Positions 1 through 5,371 of a DNA stretch of 7,352 nt are shown here, piece by piece (positions within the stretch are counted from its first letter, which is position 1; each line of letters opens with the position of its first letter). Location of the stretch: NCBI GenBank assembly GCA_002317145.1, contig DCIT01000046.1:30522-37873 (forward strand), in the 5' to 3' direction. The DNA is from Caryophanales bacterium UBA1719. Its GTDB lineage: Bacteria; Bacillota_I; Bacilli_A; RFN20; CAG-826. The position numbers and the translations under genes were made by a program. The notes below the pieces were generated by a model. It was not told the DNA's origin. It searched no databases and worked only from the letters and a program-made list of their open reading frames with translations.

Positions 1-1
1 A

Positions 2-631
2 AGAGAGAATATTATTGATATTCAACTTAAGAAGATTCCTTCACCTAAAACGATCAAAAGATTACCGGATGTATTAACTCTAGAAGAAGTCGAAGCGTTA
101 TTAAATGCTCCTGATACTAAAAAAGATGAAGAGTTTAGAGATAAAGCGATGTTAGAGTTAATGTATTCTTCTGGACTTAGAGTCTCAGAATTACTTAATC
201 TACAAATTAGAAATATTAATTTCTCTAAAAAATATTTAGAGATTAAAGGTAAGGGTAGTAAAGAAAGACATGTTCCTTTAGGAGATTATGCTTTAGAGTG
301 GCTAGCTAATTATATAAATATGATTAGATGTTATAACATTGGACATACGTCTAAATATGTATTTTTAAATAGATATGGTAAACAATTATCTAGACAATTC
401 TTCTTTAAGAAGATCAAAGAATATGCTTTAAGAGCGAACATCACTAAAAATATTTATCCACATATTCTTAGACATAGTTTTGCAACACATATGTTAGAGA
501 ATGGTGCAGATTTAATAGCGGTACAAGAAATGCTAGGTCATGAAAATTTATCGACCACTCAAATATATACTCATGTATCCACTAAAAGAATTAAAGATGC
601 ATATAATCTATATATAGATAACGATAAATGA
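2..631 (+). CDS. xerD: Tyrosine recombinase XerD (5' end cut by window edge)
   Basis: Site-specific tyrosine recombinase that, with XerC, resolves chromosome dimers at dif. The reading frame is open back to the window edge (RENIIDIQLKK... then LPDVLTLEEVEALLNAPD, typical of XerD before the catalytic domain), so the N-terminal SAM-like DNA-binding domain is mostly outside and the ATG at 149 is internal. All catalytic residues are visible: Arg in SSGLRVSELL, Lys in KGKGSKERHVPLG, the HxxR box in HILRHSFATHM, His in MLGHENLS and the nucleophile Tyr in TQIYTHVS. It ends in TGA. The following deoB, 16 bases on, matches the ripX-drm order of Bacillus subtilis, which supports XerD over XerC or a phage integrase. 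A dif-like site lies at 5185-5212. XerC versus XerD cannot be settled fully on a fragment. Confidence 0.93.
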   Translation, partial: RENIIDIQLKKIPSPKTIKRLPDVLTLEEVEALLNAPDTKKDEEFRDKAMLELMYSSGLRVSELLNLQIRNINFSKKYLEIKGKGSKERHVPLGDYALEWLANYINMIRCYNIGHTSKYVFLNRYGKQLSRQFFFKKIKEYALRANITKNIYPHILRHSFATHMLENGADLIAVQEMLGHENLSTTQIYTHVSTKRIKDAYNLYIDNDK

Positions 632-647
632 TTTATAATTTAAACGT

Positions 648-1838
648 ATGAAAAAGTATAAAAGAATATTTGTTATAGTATTAGACTCCTTAGGAGTGGG
701 TGAGATGCCTGATGCGAATAAGTTTAATGATGTTGGATCTAATACTTTAAAACATATTGTTATTAGTAATAAAGGCTTAAACGCTCCTAATTTAATTAAA
801 TTAGGGTTAGGAGATTTTCTTAATGGAGAATTAAGTAAAGTTAATCATCCTAATTCAATAACTGCGATATTAAAAGAAACTAGTAAAGGTAAGGATACCA
901 TGACTGGTCATTGGGAGATGATGGGTATTAATACCACCAAACCATTTCAAACATTTACTGATACTGGATTCCCAGATTCTTTAATAAAAGAATTAGAAGA
1001 AAAAACTGGATATAAATTTATTGGTAATTATGCTGCAAGCGGAACTCAAATTATTGCTGATTTAGGTGAGCAGCATATGAAAGATAAATCTTTAATTTTA
1101 TATACTTCAAGTGATTCTGTTCTTCAAATTGCCGCCCTTGAAGATATAGTTCCTATAAAGGAACTTTATCATGTATGTGATATTGCTCGTGAGATATGTA
1201 TGAAGCCAGAATATTTTGTTGGAAGAATAATTGCTCGACCATTTATAGGCAAAGATAAAACATGCTTTGTAAGAGACAAAGCTGGTCGACATGATATTGC
1301 TGTTAACCCATCAGGAGTAACAGCCTTAGATATTCTAAAAGAGAACAAAATCTTAACATTAGGGATTGGAAAGATTGGAGATATTTTTAATCAAGTTGGA
1401 ATCACAACTTCAATAAAAACTAAATCCAATAATGATGGAATGATTAAGACTATTAATGAATTAAAAACTAATAATAAAGAAGGTCTTTACTTTGTAAACC
1501 TAGTTGAGTTTGATTCTGAATATGGTCATAGAAGAAATCCTGTTGGATATGCAAAATGTATTGAAGACTTTGATATACAATTAAAAGAATTTTTAGAAAA
1601 TATGAAAGAGGATGATTTATTAATCATCACAGCCGATCACGGTAATGATCCAACCTTTAAAGGTACAGACCATACTCGTGAAAAAGTTCCATTCATTGCT
1701 TACTCTAAATTAATTAAAAACGGAAAGATGATTTCTGAAAGAGATAGCTTTGCGGATATAGGCGATTCTATTCTGTACAATTTTGATTTAAATAAATCGA
1801 AATCGATGTTGGGTAATTATATTAAAGAAATATTCTAA
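648..1838 (+). CDS. deoB: Phosphopentomutase DeoB
   Basis: Interconverts (deoxy)ribose 1-phosphate and 5-phosphate, linking nucleoside phosphorolysis to the pentose phosphate pathway; cytosolic, Mn-dependent, alkaline phosphatase superfamily. The 396 residues match the usual family length (about 390-400). Visible motifs are the N-terminal metal site RIFVIVLDSLGVGEMPDA, the phosphorylated-threonine segment GKDTMTGHWEMMG around residue 85, and the C-terminal metal box ITADHGNDPTFKGTDHTREKVPF. The gene is full length. It starts 16 bases after xerD and is probably cotranscribed with it. No Shine-Dalgarno sequence is visible before the ATG, so translation may depend on coupling to xerD. In B. subtilis the next gene would be a purine nucleoside phosphorylase; here a toxin module follows instead. 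Confidence 0.97.
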   Translation: MKKYKRIFVIVLDSLGVGEMPDANKFNDVGSNTLKHIVISNKGLNAPNLIKLGLGDFLNGELSKVNHPNSITAILKETSKGKDTMTGHWEMMGINTTKPFQTFTDTGFPDSLIKELEEKTGYKFIGNYAASGTQIIADLGEQHMKDKSLILYTSSDSVLQIAALEDIVPIKELYHVCDIAREICMKPEYFVGRIIARPFIGKDKTCFVRDKAGRHDIAVNPSGVTALDILKENKILTLGIGKIGDIFNQVGITTSIKTKSNNDGMIKTINELKTNNKEGLYFVNLVEFDSEYGHRRNPVGYAKCIEDFDIQLKEFLENMKEDDLLIITADHGNDPTFKGTDHTREKVPFIAYSKLIKNGKMISERDSFADIGDSILYNFDLNKSKSMLGNYIKEIF

Positions 1839-1856
1839 ATAATTAATTTTCTTAGT

Positions 1857-1884
1857 TTGACACCAATTTTATTTTGATTATATT
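1857..1884 (+). promoter_or_regulatory. Sigma-A-type promoter for the toxin gene
   Basis: A perfect -35 TTGACA (1857-1862) is followed after 16 bases by TATATT (1879-1884), with TATTAA at 1881-1886 an alternative at 18 bases. Transcription would begin near 1890-1892 and leave a leader of about 78 bases before the toxin ATG at 1970. An imperfect AT-only palindrome (1885-1908, AAAATT and AATTTT as outer arms) sits on the predicted start; it could be an operator or the weak terminator of deoB, or chance in AT-rich DNA. Confidence 0.7.
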
Positions 1885-1957
1885 AAAATTAAAATATATT
1901 TAAATTTTCTTGTTTCCCAAATTTGACCTTTTTTACTTGGTTAGATTAATTAAAAAT

Positions 1958-1963
1958 AAGGAG
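1958..1963 (+). promoter_or_regulatory. Ribosome binding site that fixes the toxin start
   Basis: AAGGAG lies 6 bases before the ATG at 1970. This supports the 173-residue protein rather than a TTG start at 1910, whose extra 20 residues (MFPKFDLFYL...) have no ribosome binding site and do not belong to the toxin family. Confidence 0.88.
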
Positions 1964-1969
1964 TTAACA

Positions 1970-2491
1970 ATGAAAATTGTAAAAATTAATGATATTTATA
2001 TTGATCAATTGCGTAGGATATTTCCCCATATTATGTTCAATAAAAACAACGGTGGATTATATGGTAGAAAGTATATAGGAGTTTTATTTAAAATTAATAA
2101 TTTAAATTATTATGCTCCACTTTCGTCACCAAAATACAATGATTTTATTGATAAAAATAATTGTGAACATATTATAAAAATTTATCAATTTAAACATAAT
2201 AGAAAACGTATAATCGGGAAGATAATGTTGAATTGCATGATTCCTGTTCCTAAAAAATTTGTTGAAACTCTCACAATAAGTGAAATATCAAATTTTAAAT
2301 ATAAAGACTTACTTATTAATGAAATTAATTTTATTAACAGAAACCAAAAATATATCATAAATAAAGCAAAACAGCTTTATTTTATAAAAAATGAAAGAAA
2401 TATTTCAAACAAAAAATTAATAAAATTATTACTTCCGTATAAGGAAATAGAAAACTATATTTTAAAACACTATAAAATTCTTGATATTTAA
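1970..2491 (+). CDS. toxN: ToxN/AbiQ-family endoribonuclease toxin (type III toxin-antitoxin)
   Basis: Predicted sequence-specific RNase of the ToxN/AbiQ/CptN fold, normally neutralised by a pseudoknotted RNA and often an abortive phage defence. From the ATG at 1970 it has 173 residues (Pectobacterium ToxN 171, AbiQ about 183). Recognisable blocks are an N-terminal beta strand MKIVKINDIYIDQL, RKYIGVLFKINNLNYYAPLS (33-52), the active-site motif LSSPK with Ser52, Ser53 and Lys55 at the ToxN T52/S53/K55 positions, IGKIMLNCMIPVP (82-94), and a C-terminal helix YKDLLINEINFINRNQ through NKAKQLY (111-137). Codon use is even more AT-rich than its neighbours, suggesting acquisition. It has its own promoter and a good ribosome binding site. 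No antitoxin repeat array precedes it; a structured RNA follows. The assignment rests on remembered family sequences, not a search. Confidence 0.88.
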   Translation: MKIVKINDIYIDQLRRIFPHIMFNKNNGGLYGRKYIGVLFKINNLNYYAPLSSPKYNDFIDKNNCEHIIKIYQFKHNRKRIIGKIMLNCMIPVPKKFVETLTISEISNFKYKDLLINEINFINRNQKYIINKAKQLYFIKNERNISNKKLIKLLLPYKEIENYILKHYKILDI

Positions 2492-2508
2492 ATAATTTAA
2501 TTTATAAT
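2481..2508 (+). promoter_or_regulatory. Promoter for the structured RNA, inside the toxin gene end
   Basis: TTGATA (2481-2486, one mismatch to consensus) is separated by 16 bases from a perfect TATAAT (2503-2508). The -35 box overlaps the last codons and stop of the toxin gene. The predicted start lies at about 2514-2516, exactly where the GC-rich structured stretch begins, which supports a dedicated promoter. Confidence 0.75.
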
Positions 2509-2514
2509 GAAAAT

Positions 2515-2586
2515 GTCGTAAGACCAGTGATTCCCAGCTGCAAATGCGGAAGCTTTATACAGAACTGCTCCATTCGTGGGGCTTTT
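2515..2586 (+). ncRNA. Compact structured RNA of unknown family (about 70 nt)
   Basis: A GC-rich island (35 of 69 bases by hand count at 2515-2583) in DNA that is otherwise strongly AT-rich, bounded by a promoter and an intrinsic terminator. Possible structure in order: a mini-hairpin GUC-GUAA-GAC with a GNRA loop (2515-2524); a closing stem CAGU (2525-2528) with ACUG (2564-2567); inside it UUCC (2531-2534) with GGAA (2548-2551) and AGC (2536-2538) with GCU (2552-2554), which cross and so could form an H-type pseudoknot; then the UUCG-capped terminator. An alternative nested hairpin AGCU/AGCU with GC/GC is also possible. I see no open frame and recognise no riboswitch class. It could be a type III antitoxin RNA placed downstream of its toxin, a leader controlling the transporter at 2646, or an independent small RNA. 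Confidence 0.65.
2567..2586 (+). terminator. Intrinsic terminator with UUCG tetraloop
   Basis: GCTCCA (2567-2572) pairs with TGGGGC (2577-2582), one G-T pair included, across a TTCG loop, followed by TTTT (2583-2586). It ends the structured RNA and lies 60 bases before the transporter ATG, so it could act as a simple terminator for toxin and RNA or as an attenuator. Base 2567 is shared with the closing stem of the upstream RNA. Confidence 0.82.
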
Positions 2587-2617
2587 CATTTGTAAATAAA
2601 GCATCTAATTTGTAATC

Positions 2618-2637
2618 TTATTTATTTTAATAAATAA
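2618..2637 (+). repeat. Perfect 9-bp inverted repeat before the lipoprotein gene
   Basis: TTATTTATT and AATAAATAA flank a 2-base centre just 8 bases before the ATG at 2646. It could be an operator or part of a weak promoter (possible -35 TTGTAA at 2610-2615). Being purely A and T, it may be chance. Confidence 0.35.
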
Positions 2638-2645
2638 TATATAGT

Positions 2646-3551
2646 ATGAAGGGTAAATTATTTTTGTTATTATTCCCTGTATTATCCGTTTTTTCTTGTA
2701 AAGGAAATAATGAGATAACTACAAAATGTCCTTTAGGTGCGCCTTCAATAATTTTTTATGATCAAGGCAATAACAAAAATTTTGAAACAATAAGTGGAGC
2801 AGCTCAAATCTTAGCGGAATTTCAAAATAAAAAATATGATGTATTAGTAGTGGACGCGACTAGTGGATTAAAGCAAATAAAACAATATGAAGATTGCCCT
2901 TATCGATTAGCAAAGCTAATCACTAATGGTAATTTATATTTAGTTAGTCTTACTCAAACAGGTGAACCAACTGAAGGTAAAACATTAACCTCTTTTGGTA
3001 ATGAAACTTCTATACCATATTTAGTGACTAATAAGTTAAACGATACATATAAATGTAAAGTTGAATATTCGAAAGACGTTTCGGAAGTATTAGCAAAAGC
3101 GTTAAATAATGTTAGTGATTATTATGTCTTAGCTGAACCAGCATTAACTGCTTTAGCTAAACAAAAAGGAACCCTCTCATTTAAAAAGAAAATTACCTTT
3201 GATAATTTAATAATTCCTCAGGCTGCGTTATTTATTAATAAGAATTCTTATAATAATAAAAAGGATAAATTTAAAACTTATTTTAATGAGTTAAATGAAC
3301 GTATTGATAACTGCATTTATAATCCTAATATTGTAAAAGAAAATTTAAAAAAATATGGTGATGATTTAACGGTATCAAATAAGTTTGGATTTAAAACAGA
3401 TATTGCTTATACAGTTCAAGAGAATAAGAAAAACGGTTTTGCTATTTATGAATCAACTAAGAAGTTTACTTATGAAGATGTTAATAATTTTTTAAGTAAT
3501 GTTGGATCAAAAGAAAGATATAATGAAAGTGAGTTTATCTATGTGGAATAA
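2646..3551 (+). CDS. ABC transporter substrate-binding lipoprotein (NMT1/SsuA-like)
   Basis: Membrane-anchored solute receptor for an ABC importer. Residues 1-18 form a lipoprotein signal peptide, MKGK then a hydrophobic stretch ending in the lipobox VFSC with Cys18 as the lipidated residue. The mature part resembles the type-2 periplasmic-binding fold of the NMT1/SsuA group: GAPSIIFYDQG (31-41), YDVLVVDATSGL (64-75), the hinge-side strand around SFGNETSIPYL, and VLAEPALTAL (161-170), the typical EP helix. At 301 residues it is of usual length. The substrate is not evident; sulfonate, thiamine-precursor and nitrate-type ligands are all known in this group. No Shine-Dalgarno sequence precedes the ATG. 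The permease gene follows with a short overlap. A structured RNA with terminator ends 60 bases upstream and may control it. Confidence 0.84.
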   Translation: MKGKLFLLLFPVLSVFSCKGNNEITTKCPLGAPSIIFYDQGNNKNFETISGAAQILAEFQNKKYDVLVVDATSGLKQIKQYEDCPYRLAKLITNGNLYLVSLTQTGEPTEGKTLTSFGNETSIPYLVTNKLNDTYKCKVEYSKDVSEVLAKALNNVSDYYVLAEPALTALAKQKGTLSFKKKITFDNLIIPQAALFINKNSYNNKKDKFKTYFNELNERIDNCIYNPNIVKENLKKYGDDLTVSNKFGFKTDIAYTVQENKKNGFAIYESTKKFTYEDVNNFLSNVGSKERYNESEFIYVE

Positions 3552-4356
3552 AATTAAAAATTTAGATAAATCTAAAAAGATAACAATTTACACTATATTA
3601 GGTGTAATACTTTTATTCTTTTCTTGGTGGGGTTTAGCTGCTATTATTAACTCCACATTATTTCCTACTCCAATAAAAGTGATTCCGGTATTCTTTTCGT
3701 ATTTAGGTAAAGGATATACTTATCAAGCAATAGGTGGAACGTTCTTAAGATTACTAATTTCATTTTTAATATCTTTGATATTAGGAGCGATTCTAGGAAT
3801 CTTGTCTGGATACTTTTATCGCTTGGAGGCTATATTAAAACCATTAATAGTATTTTTAAGAACATTACCTACCGCAGCGGTAGTCTTAGTTTTAGTAGTC
3901 TTACTTAAACCAGCCTGGACTCCAATTATAGTTTCCTCTTTAATGATGTTTCCGCTTTTCTATCAAGCGTTCTTAGATGGCGTTAAGAATATTGACTCTA
4001 ATTTAAAAGATGAGATGTCTATGAATGGGGCTAGTCCTTTTAATTCATTCTTTAAAGTTTATGTTCCTACTATTTATCCTTATATATTATTAGCAATGAT
4101 TCAATCTCTAGGATTAGGAATGAAAGTTTCTATTATGGCTGAGATTCTAGCAGGATCAAATACCTTAGCAGGTTTAGGAAGAATGATTCAAGTTGAATAT
4201 CTAAACGCTAATTCAACTAATGTTATAGCCTTATCTTTAATAGCAATATTCATAATTGTCATTATTGATATAGTGTTCAACTATATTAAGAAAGGAGTTA
4301 AAAAGAATGGATCAAACCAAAATAGAAGAGCTAAGAAAACTAATCAAGCAAAGTAA
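3541..4356 (+). CDS. ABC transporter permease (SsuC/TauC-type)
   Basis: Inner-membrane channel subunit of the importer. Counted from the ATG at 3541 it has 271 residues with about six hydrophobic segments (roughly 15-35, 66-90, 98-121, 127-146, 181-204, 227-248). The cytoplasmic EAA loop that docks the ATPase is clear at 158-182: DEMSMNGASPFNSFF, then KVYVPTIYPYI. The C-terminal tail is very basic. In-frame ATGs at 3499 and 3523 are alternatives; 3541 is preferred because GTGAG lies 7 bases upstream and it gives an 11-base overlap with the lipoprotein gene. No ATPase gene follows; the next frame, overlapping by 50 bases, is Sir2. The ATP-binding subunit must be encoded elsewhere or be shared with another transporter. 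Confidence 0.9.
   Translation: MWNKIKNLDKSKKITIYTILGVILLFFSWWGLAAIINSTLFPTPIKVIPVFFSYLGKGYTYQAIGGTFLRLLISFLISLILGAILGILSGYFYRLEAILKPLIVFLRTLPTAAVVLVLVVLLKPAWTPIIVSSLMMFPLFYQAFLDGVKNIDSNLKDEMSMNGASPFNSFFKVYVPTIYPYILLAMIQSLGLGMKVSIMAEILAGSNTLAGLGRMIQVEYLNANSTNVIALSLIAIFIIVIIDIVFNYIKKGVKKNGSNQNRRAKKTNQAK
4291..4297 (+). promoter_or_regulatory. Ribosome binding site for Sir2, inside the permease gene
   Basis: AAAGGAG lies 9 bases before the ATG at 4307, within the permease coding sequence. It is one of the strongest in the window and fixes the Sir2 start despite a 50-base overlap. Confidence 0.85.
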
Positions 4357-5041
4357 AAGAATAGTCTTTTTAACCGGGGCAGGTATTAGTAAAGCTAGTG
4401 GGATACCCGACATAAGAGGCAAGGATGGTCTCTTAAAAAGAGACGCTAATAATATAAAGTACGGGGCAACTTATGAAGAGATAGTTTCTCACGAGTATTT
4501 TATGATGAATACCAAGAAGTTTTATGAGTACTATTTTAATGAGATGATTTTTGATGCAAAACCTAACAATGCACATAAGGCAATTGCGAGGTTAAATGAT
4601 AAGGCAATTGTTATTACTCAAAACATAGACAGACTTCATACTTTAGCTGGGTCAAAAAATGTTATCGAAATCCATGGTTCAACTCAAAGAAATTTTTGTT
4701 TAAATTGCCATTCATTTTTTGACTTAAAAAGTATACTAAAATTAGGGGTGCCTCCAAAGTGTCCAAAATGTGGTGGATTTATTAAGCCAGATGTTGTGCT
4801 TTTTAATGAGCCTTTAAATGAGGATAATTTAAGCCAGGCAATGGAGGCTGTTTCAAGAGCGGATTTAATGATCTGTATTGGGACAAGTTTGGTGGTAAAT
4901 CCTGCCGCAAGTTTACCTTATTATTTTAATGGAAATAATGGGTTAGTAATCATAAATAAGGATGAGACTCCATTAGATTATAAAGCTAAGATTTTGATAC
5001 ATGACGATATCAATTCTTTCATAGATAAAGTTATAGACTAA
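4307..5041 (+). CDS. cobB: NAD-dependent protein deacylase, Sir2 family
   Basis: Removes acyl groups from lysines, using NAD and releasing nicotinamide and O-acyl-ADP-ribose; cytosolic. The 244 residues are typical of bacterial sirtuins. Visible are the NAD loop GAGISKASGIPDIRG (24-38), TQNIDRLH (104-111), the catalytic His123 in IEIHGS, a complete zinc site CLNC (131, 134) and CPKC (152, 155), IKPDVVLFNEP (159-169), CIGTSLVVNPA (190-200) and a terminal INKDETPLD. Differences from the common pattern are Ile for Phe in PDFRG, Arg for Gly in TQNIDGLH and Asn for Gly in the FGE segment; the last two occur in other sirtuins as far as I recall. It overlaps the permease gene by 50 bases and so is likely in the same operon, though a functional link is inference. 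Confidence 0.94.
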   Translation: MDQTKIEELRKLIKQSKRIVFLTGAGISKASGIPDIRGKDGLLKRDANNIKYGATYEEIVSHEYFMMNTKKFYEYYFNEMIFDAKPNNAHKAIARLNDKAIVITQNIDRLHTLAGSKNVIEIHGSTQRNFCLNCHSFFDLKSILKLGVPPKCPKCGGFIKPDVVLFNEPLNEDNLSQAMEAVSRADLMICIGTSLVVNPAASLPYYFNGNNGLVIINKDETPLDYKAKILIHDDINSFIDKVID

Positions 5042-5046
5042 AAATC

Positions 5047-5080
5047 AAAATTAGTAGTTTTTTAGTACATACTAATTTTT
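5047..5080 (+). terminator. AT-rich hairpin after sir2, possible bidirectional terminator
   Basis: AAAATTAGTA (5047-5056) pairs perfectly with TACTAATTTT (5070-5079) over a 13-base loop, with another T following, 5 bases after the sir2 stop. An inner palindrome TTAGTA-CA-TACTAA (5062-5075) competes with it. The stem has a single G-C pair near its tip, so it is weak for a terminator, but no better candidate ends the left operon. Confidence 0.5.
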
Positions 5081-5086
5081 GTTAGT

Positions 5087-5146
5087 ATTGTGGAAAACTA
5101 GGGTATTTTTGCCTAAAATCGAAAAATCAGTCAATTGTGGAAAACT
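5087..5146 (+). repeat. 13-bp direct repeat containing DnaA-box-like sequences
   Basis: ATTGTGGAAAACT occurs at 5087-5099 and again at 5134-5146, 47 bases apart. Each contains TGTGGAAAA, one mismatch from the complement of the DnaA box TTATCCACA. A third similar box, TGTGGATTA, is at 5237-5245 in the same orientation. Binding by DnaA is inference; there is no dnaA or dnaN gene here and nothing else that suggests an origin. Confidence 0.6.
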
Positions 5147-5150
5147 CCAA

Positions 5151-5169
5151 AAGTATTCGATTAATACTT
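5151..5169. repeat. Small perfect hairpin beside the dif-like site
   Basis: AAGTATT (5151-5157) and AATACTT (5163-5169) are a perfect 7-bp inverted repeat around CGATT, 16 bases left of the dif-like site. No T-tract follows, so it does not look like a terminator. Its role is unknown. Confidence 0.5.
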
Positions 5170-5184
5170 ATTTCTTTATTAATA

Positions 5185-5212
5185 GGTTAACATAATATAC
5201 CTTATGCGAAGT
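5185..5212 (-). other. dif: dif-like XerC/XerD recombination site
   Basis: On the - strand the 28 bp read as an XerC arm ACTTCGCATAA, centre GGTATA, and XerD arm TTATGTTAACC. Compared from memory with E. coli dif (arms GGTGCGCATAA and TTATGTTAAAT, centre TGTATA) 22 of 28 positions agree, with an unbroken CGCATAA and an unbroken GTATATTATGTTAA; the B. subtilis site agrees at 21 of 28. The inner inverted repeat CATAA-N6-TTATG is intact. It lies in a non-coding gap exactly where + strand genes from the left meet - strand genes from the right, as expected at a replication terminus. xerD is in the same window. Confidence 0.88.
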
Positions 5213-5219
5213 AAGGTGT

Positions 5220-5284
5220 TTTTTGACCAAGTGACTTGTGGATTACCAAAACTACTAATTTTCATTTTTTAAGATTTTTGACCA
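5220..5284 (+). repeat. 10-bp direct repeat in the convergent gap
   Basis: TTTTTGACCA is present at 5220-5229 and 5275-5284, with an odd palindrome CAAGTGACTTG (5228-5238) overlapping the first copy. No function can be assigned; between 5285 and 5321 I see nothing further beyond the outer arm described for the right-hand terminator. Confidence 0.45.
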
Positions 5285-5321
5285 CTACTCCCACCGCTCT
5301 TGGTCTAAAACCTTAGGGTAG

Positions 5322-5347
5322 AAAAAAAGGCTCCGACCTGGGAGCCT
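5322..5347 (-). terminator. Strong intrinsic terminator of the yqeH-rsfS operon
   Basis: On the - strand AGGCTCC and GGAGCCT form a 7-bp GC-rich stem (5341-5347 with 5328-5334) over a 6-base loop, and seven T residues begin at the stem's last base (5328-5322). It starts 25 bases after the rsfS stop. An outer inverted repeat, TAGGGTAG (5314-5321) with CTACCCTA (5367-5374), embraces it and includes the rsfS stop codon. Confidence 0.92.
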
Positions 5348-5371
5348 CATATTAATTTTGGGTGACCTACC

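Larger units (their letters stand above)
5040..5269. repeat. 22-bp inverted repeat flanking the dif region
   Basis: The left arm (5040-5061) and right arm (5248-5269) are reverse complements over 22 bases with one mismatch; the shared core reads AAAATTAGTAGTTTT on the + strand at left. The 186 bases between hold the dif-like site, two of the TGTGGAAAA boxes and a third related box. The right arm lies outside any gene, the left arm starts at the last base of the sir2 stop codon. Confidence 0.8.

Noticed and set aside
1107..1292. 61-codon open frame on the - strand
   Set aside because: It lies wholly inside deoB, which has strong family motifs throughout; the protein has no recognisable features.
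1842..1935. Possible degenerate antitoxin repeat: ATTTTCTT at 1846-1853 and 1904-1911 with loosely similar following bases
   Set aside because: Only 8 identical bases, both AT-rich, and the first copy overlaps the promoter so it would not be transcribed with the toxin.
1910..1969. N-terminal extension of the toxin from a TTG codon
   Set aside because: No ribosome binding site, and the family begins at the later ATG at 1970, which has AAGGAG at good spacing.
2515..2586. Known riboswitch classes (TPP, FMN, preQ1, purine, fluoride, THF, ZTP, guanidine)
   Set aside because: None of the conserved core sequences I can recall for these classes is present; the family stays open.
2588..2615. ATTTGTAA present twice, 20 bases apart
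   Set aside because: Too short and AT-rich to distinguish from chance; no surrounding similarity.
5042..5371. Replication origin in the gap because of DnaA-like boxes and AT-rich DNA
   Set aside because: The genes converge instead of diverging, no dnaA or dnaN is near, and a dif-like site indicates the terminus.
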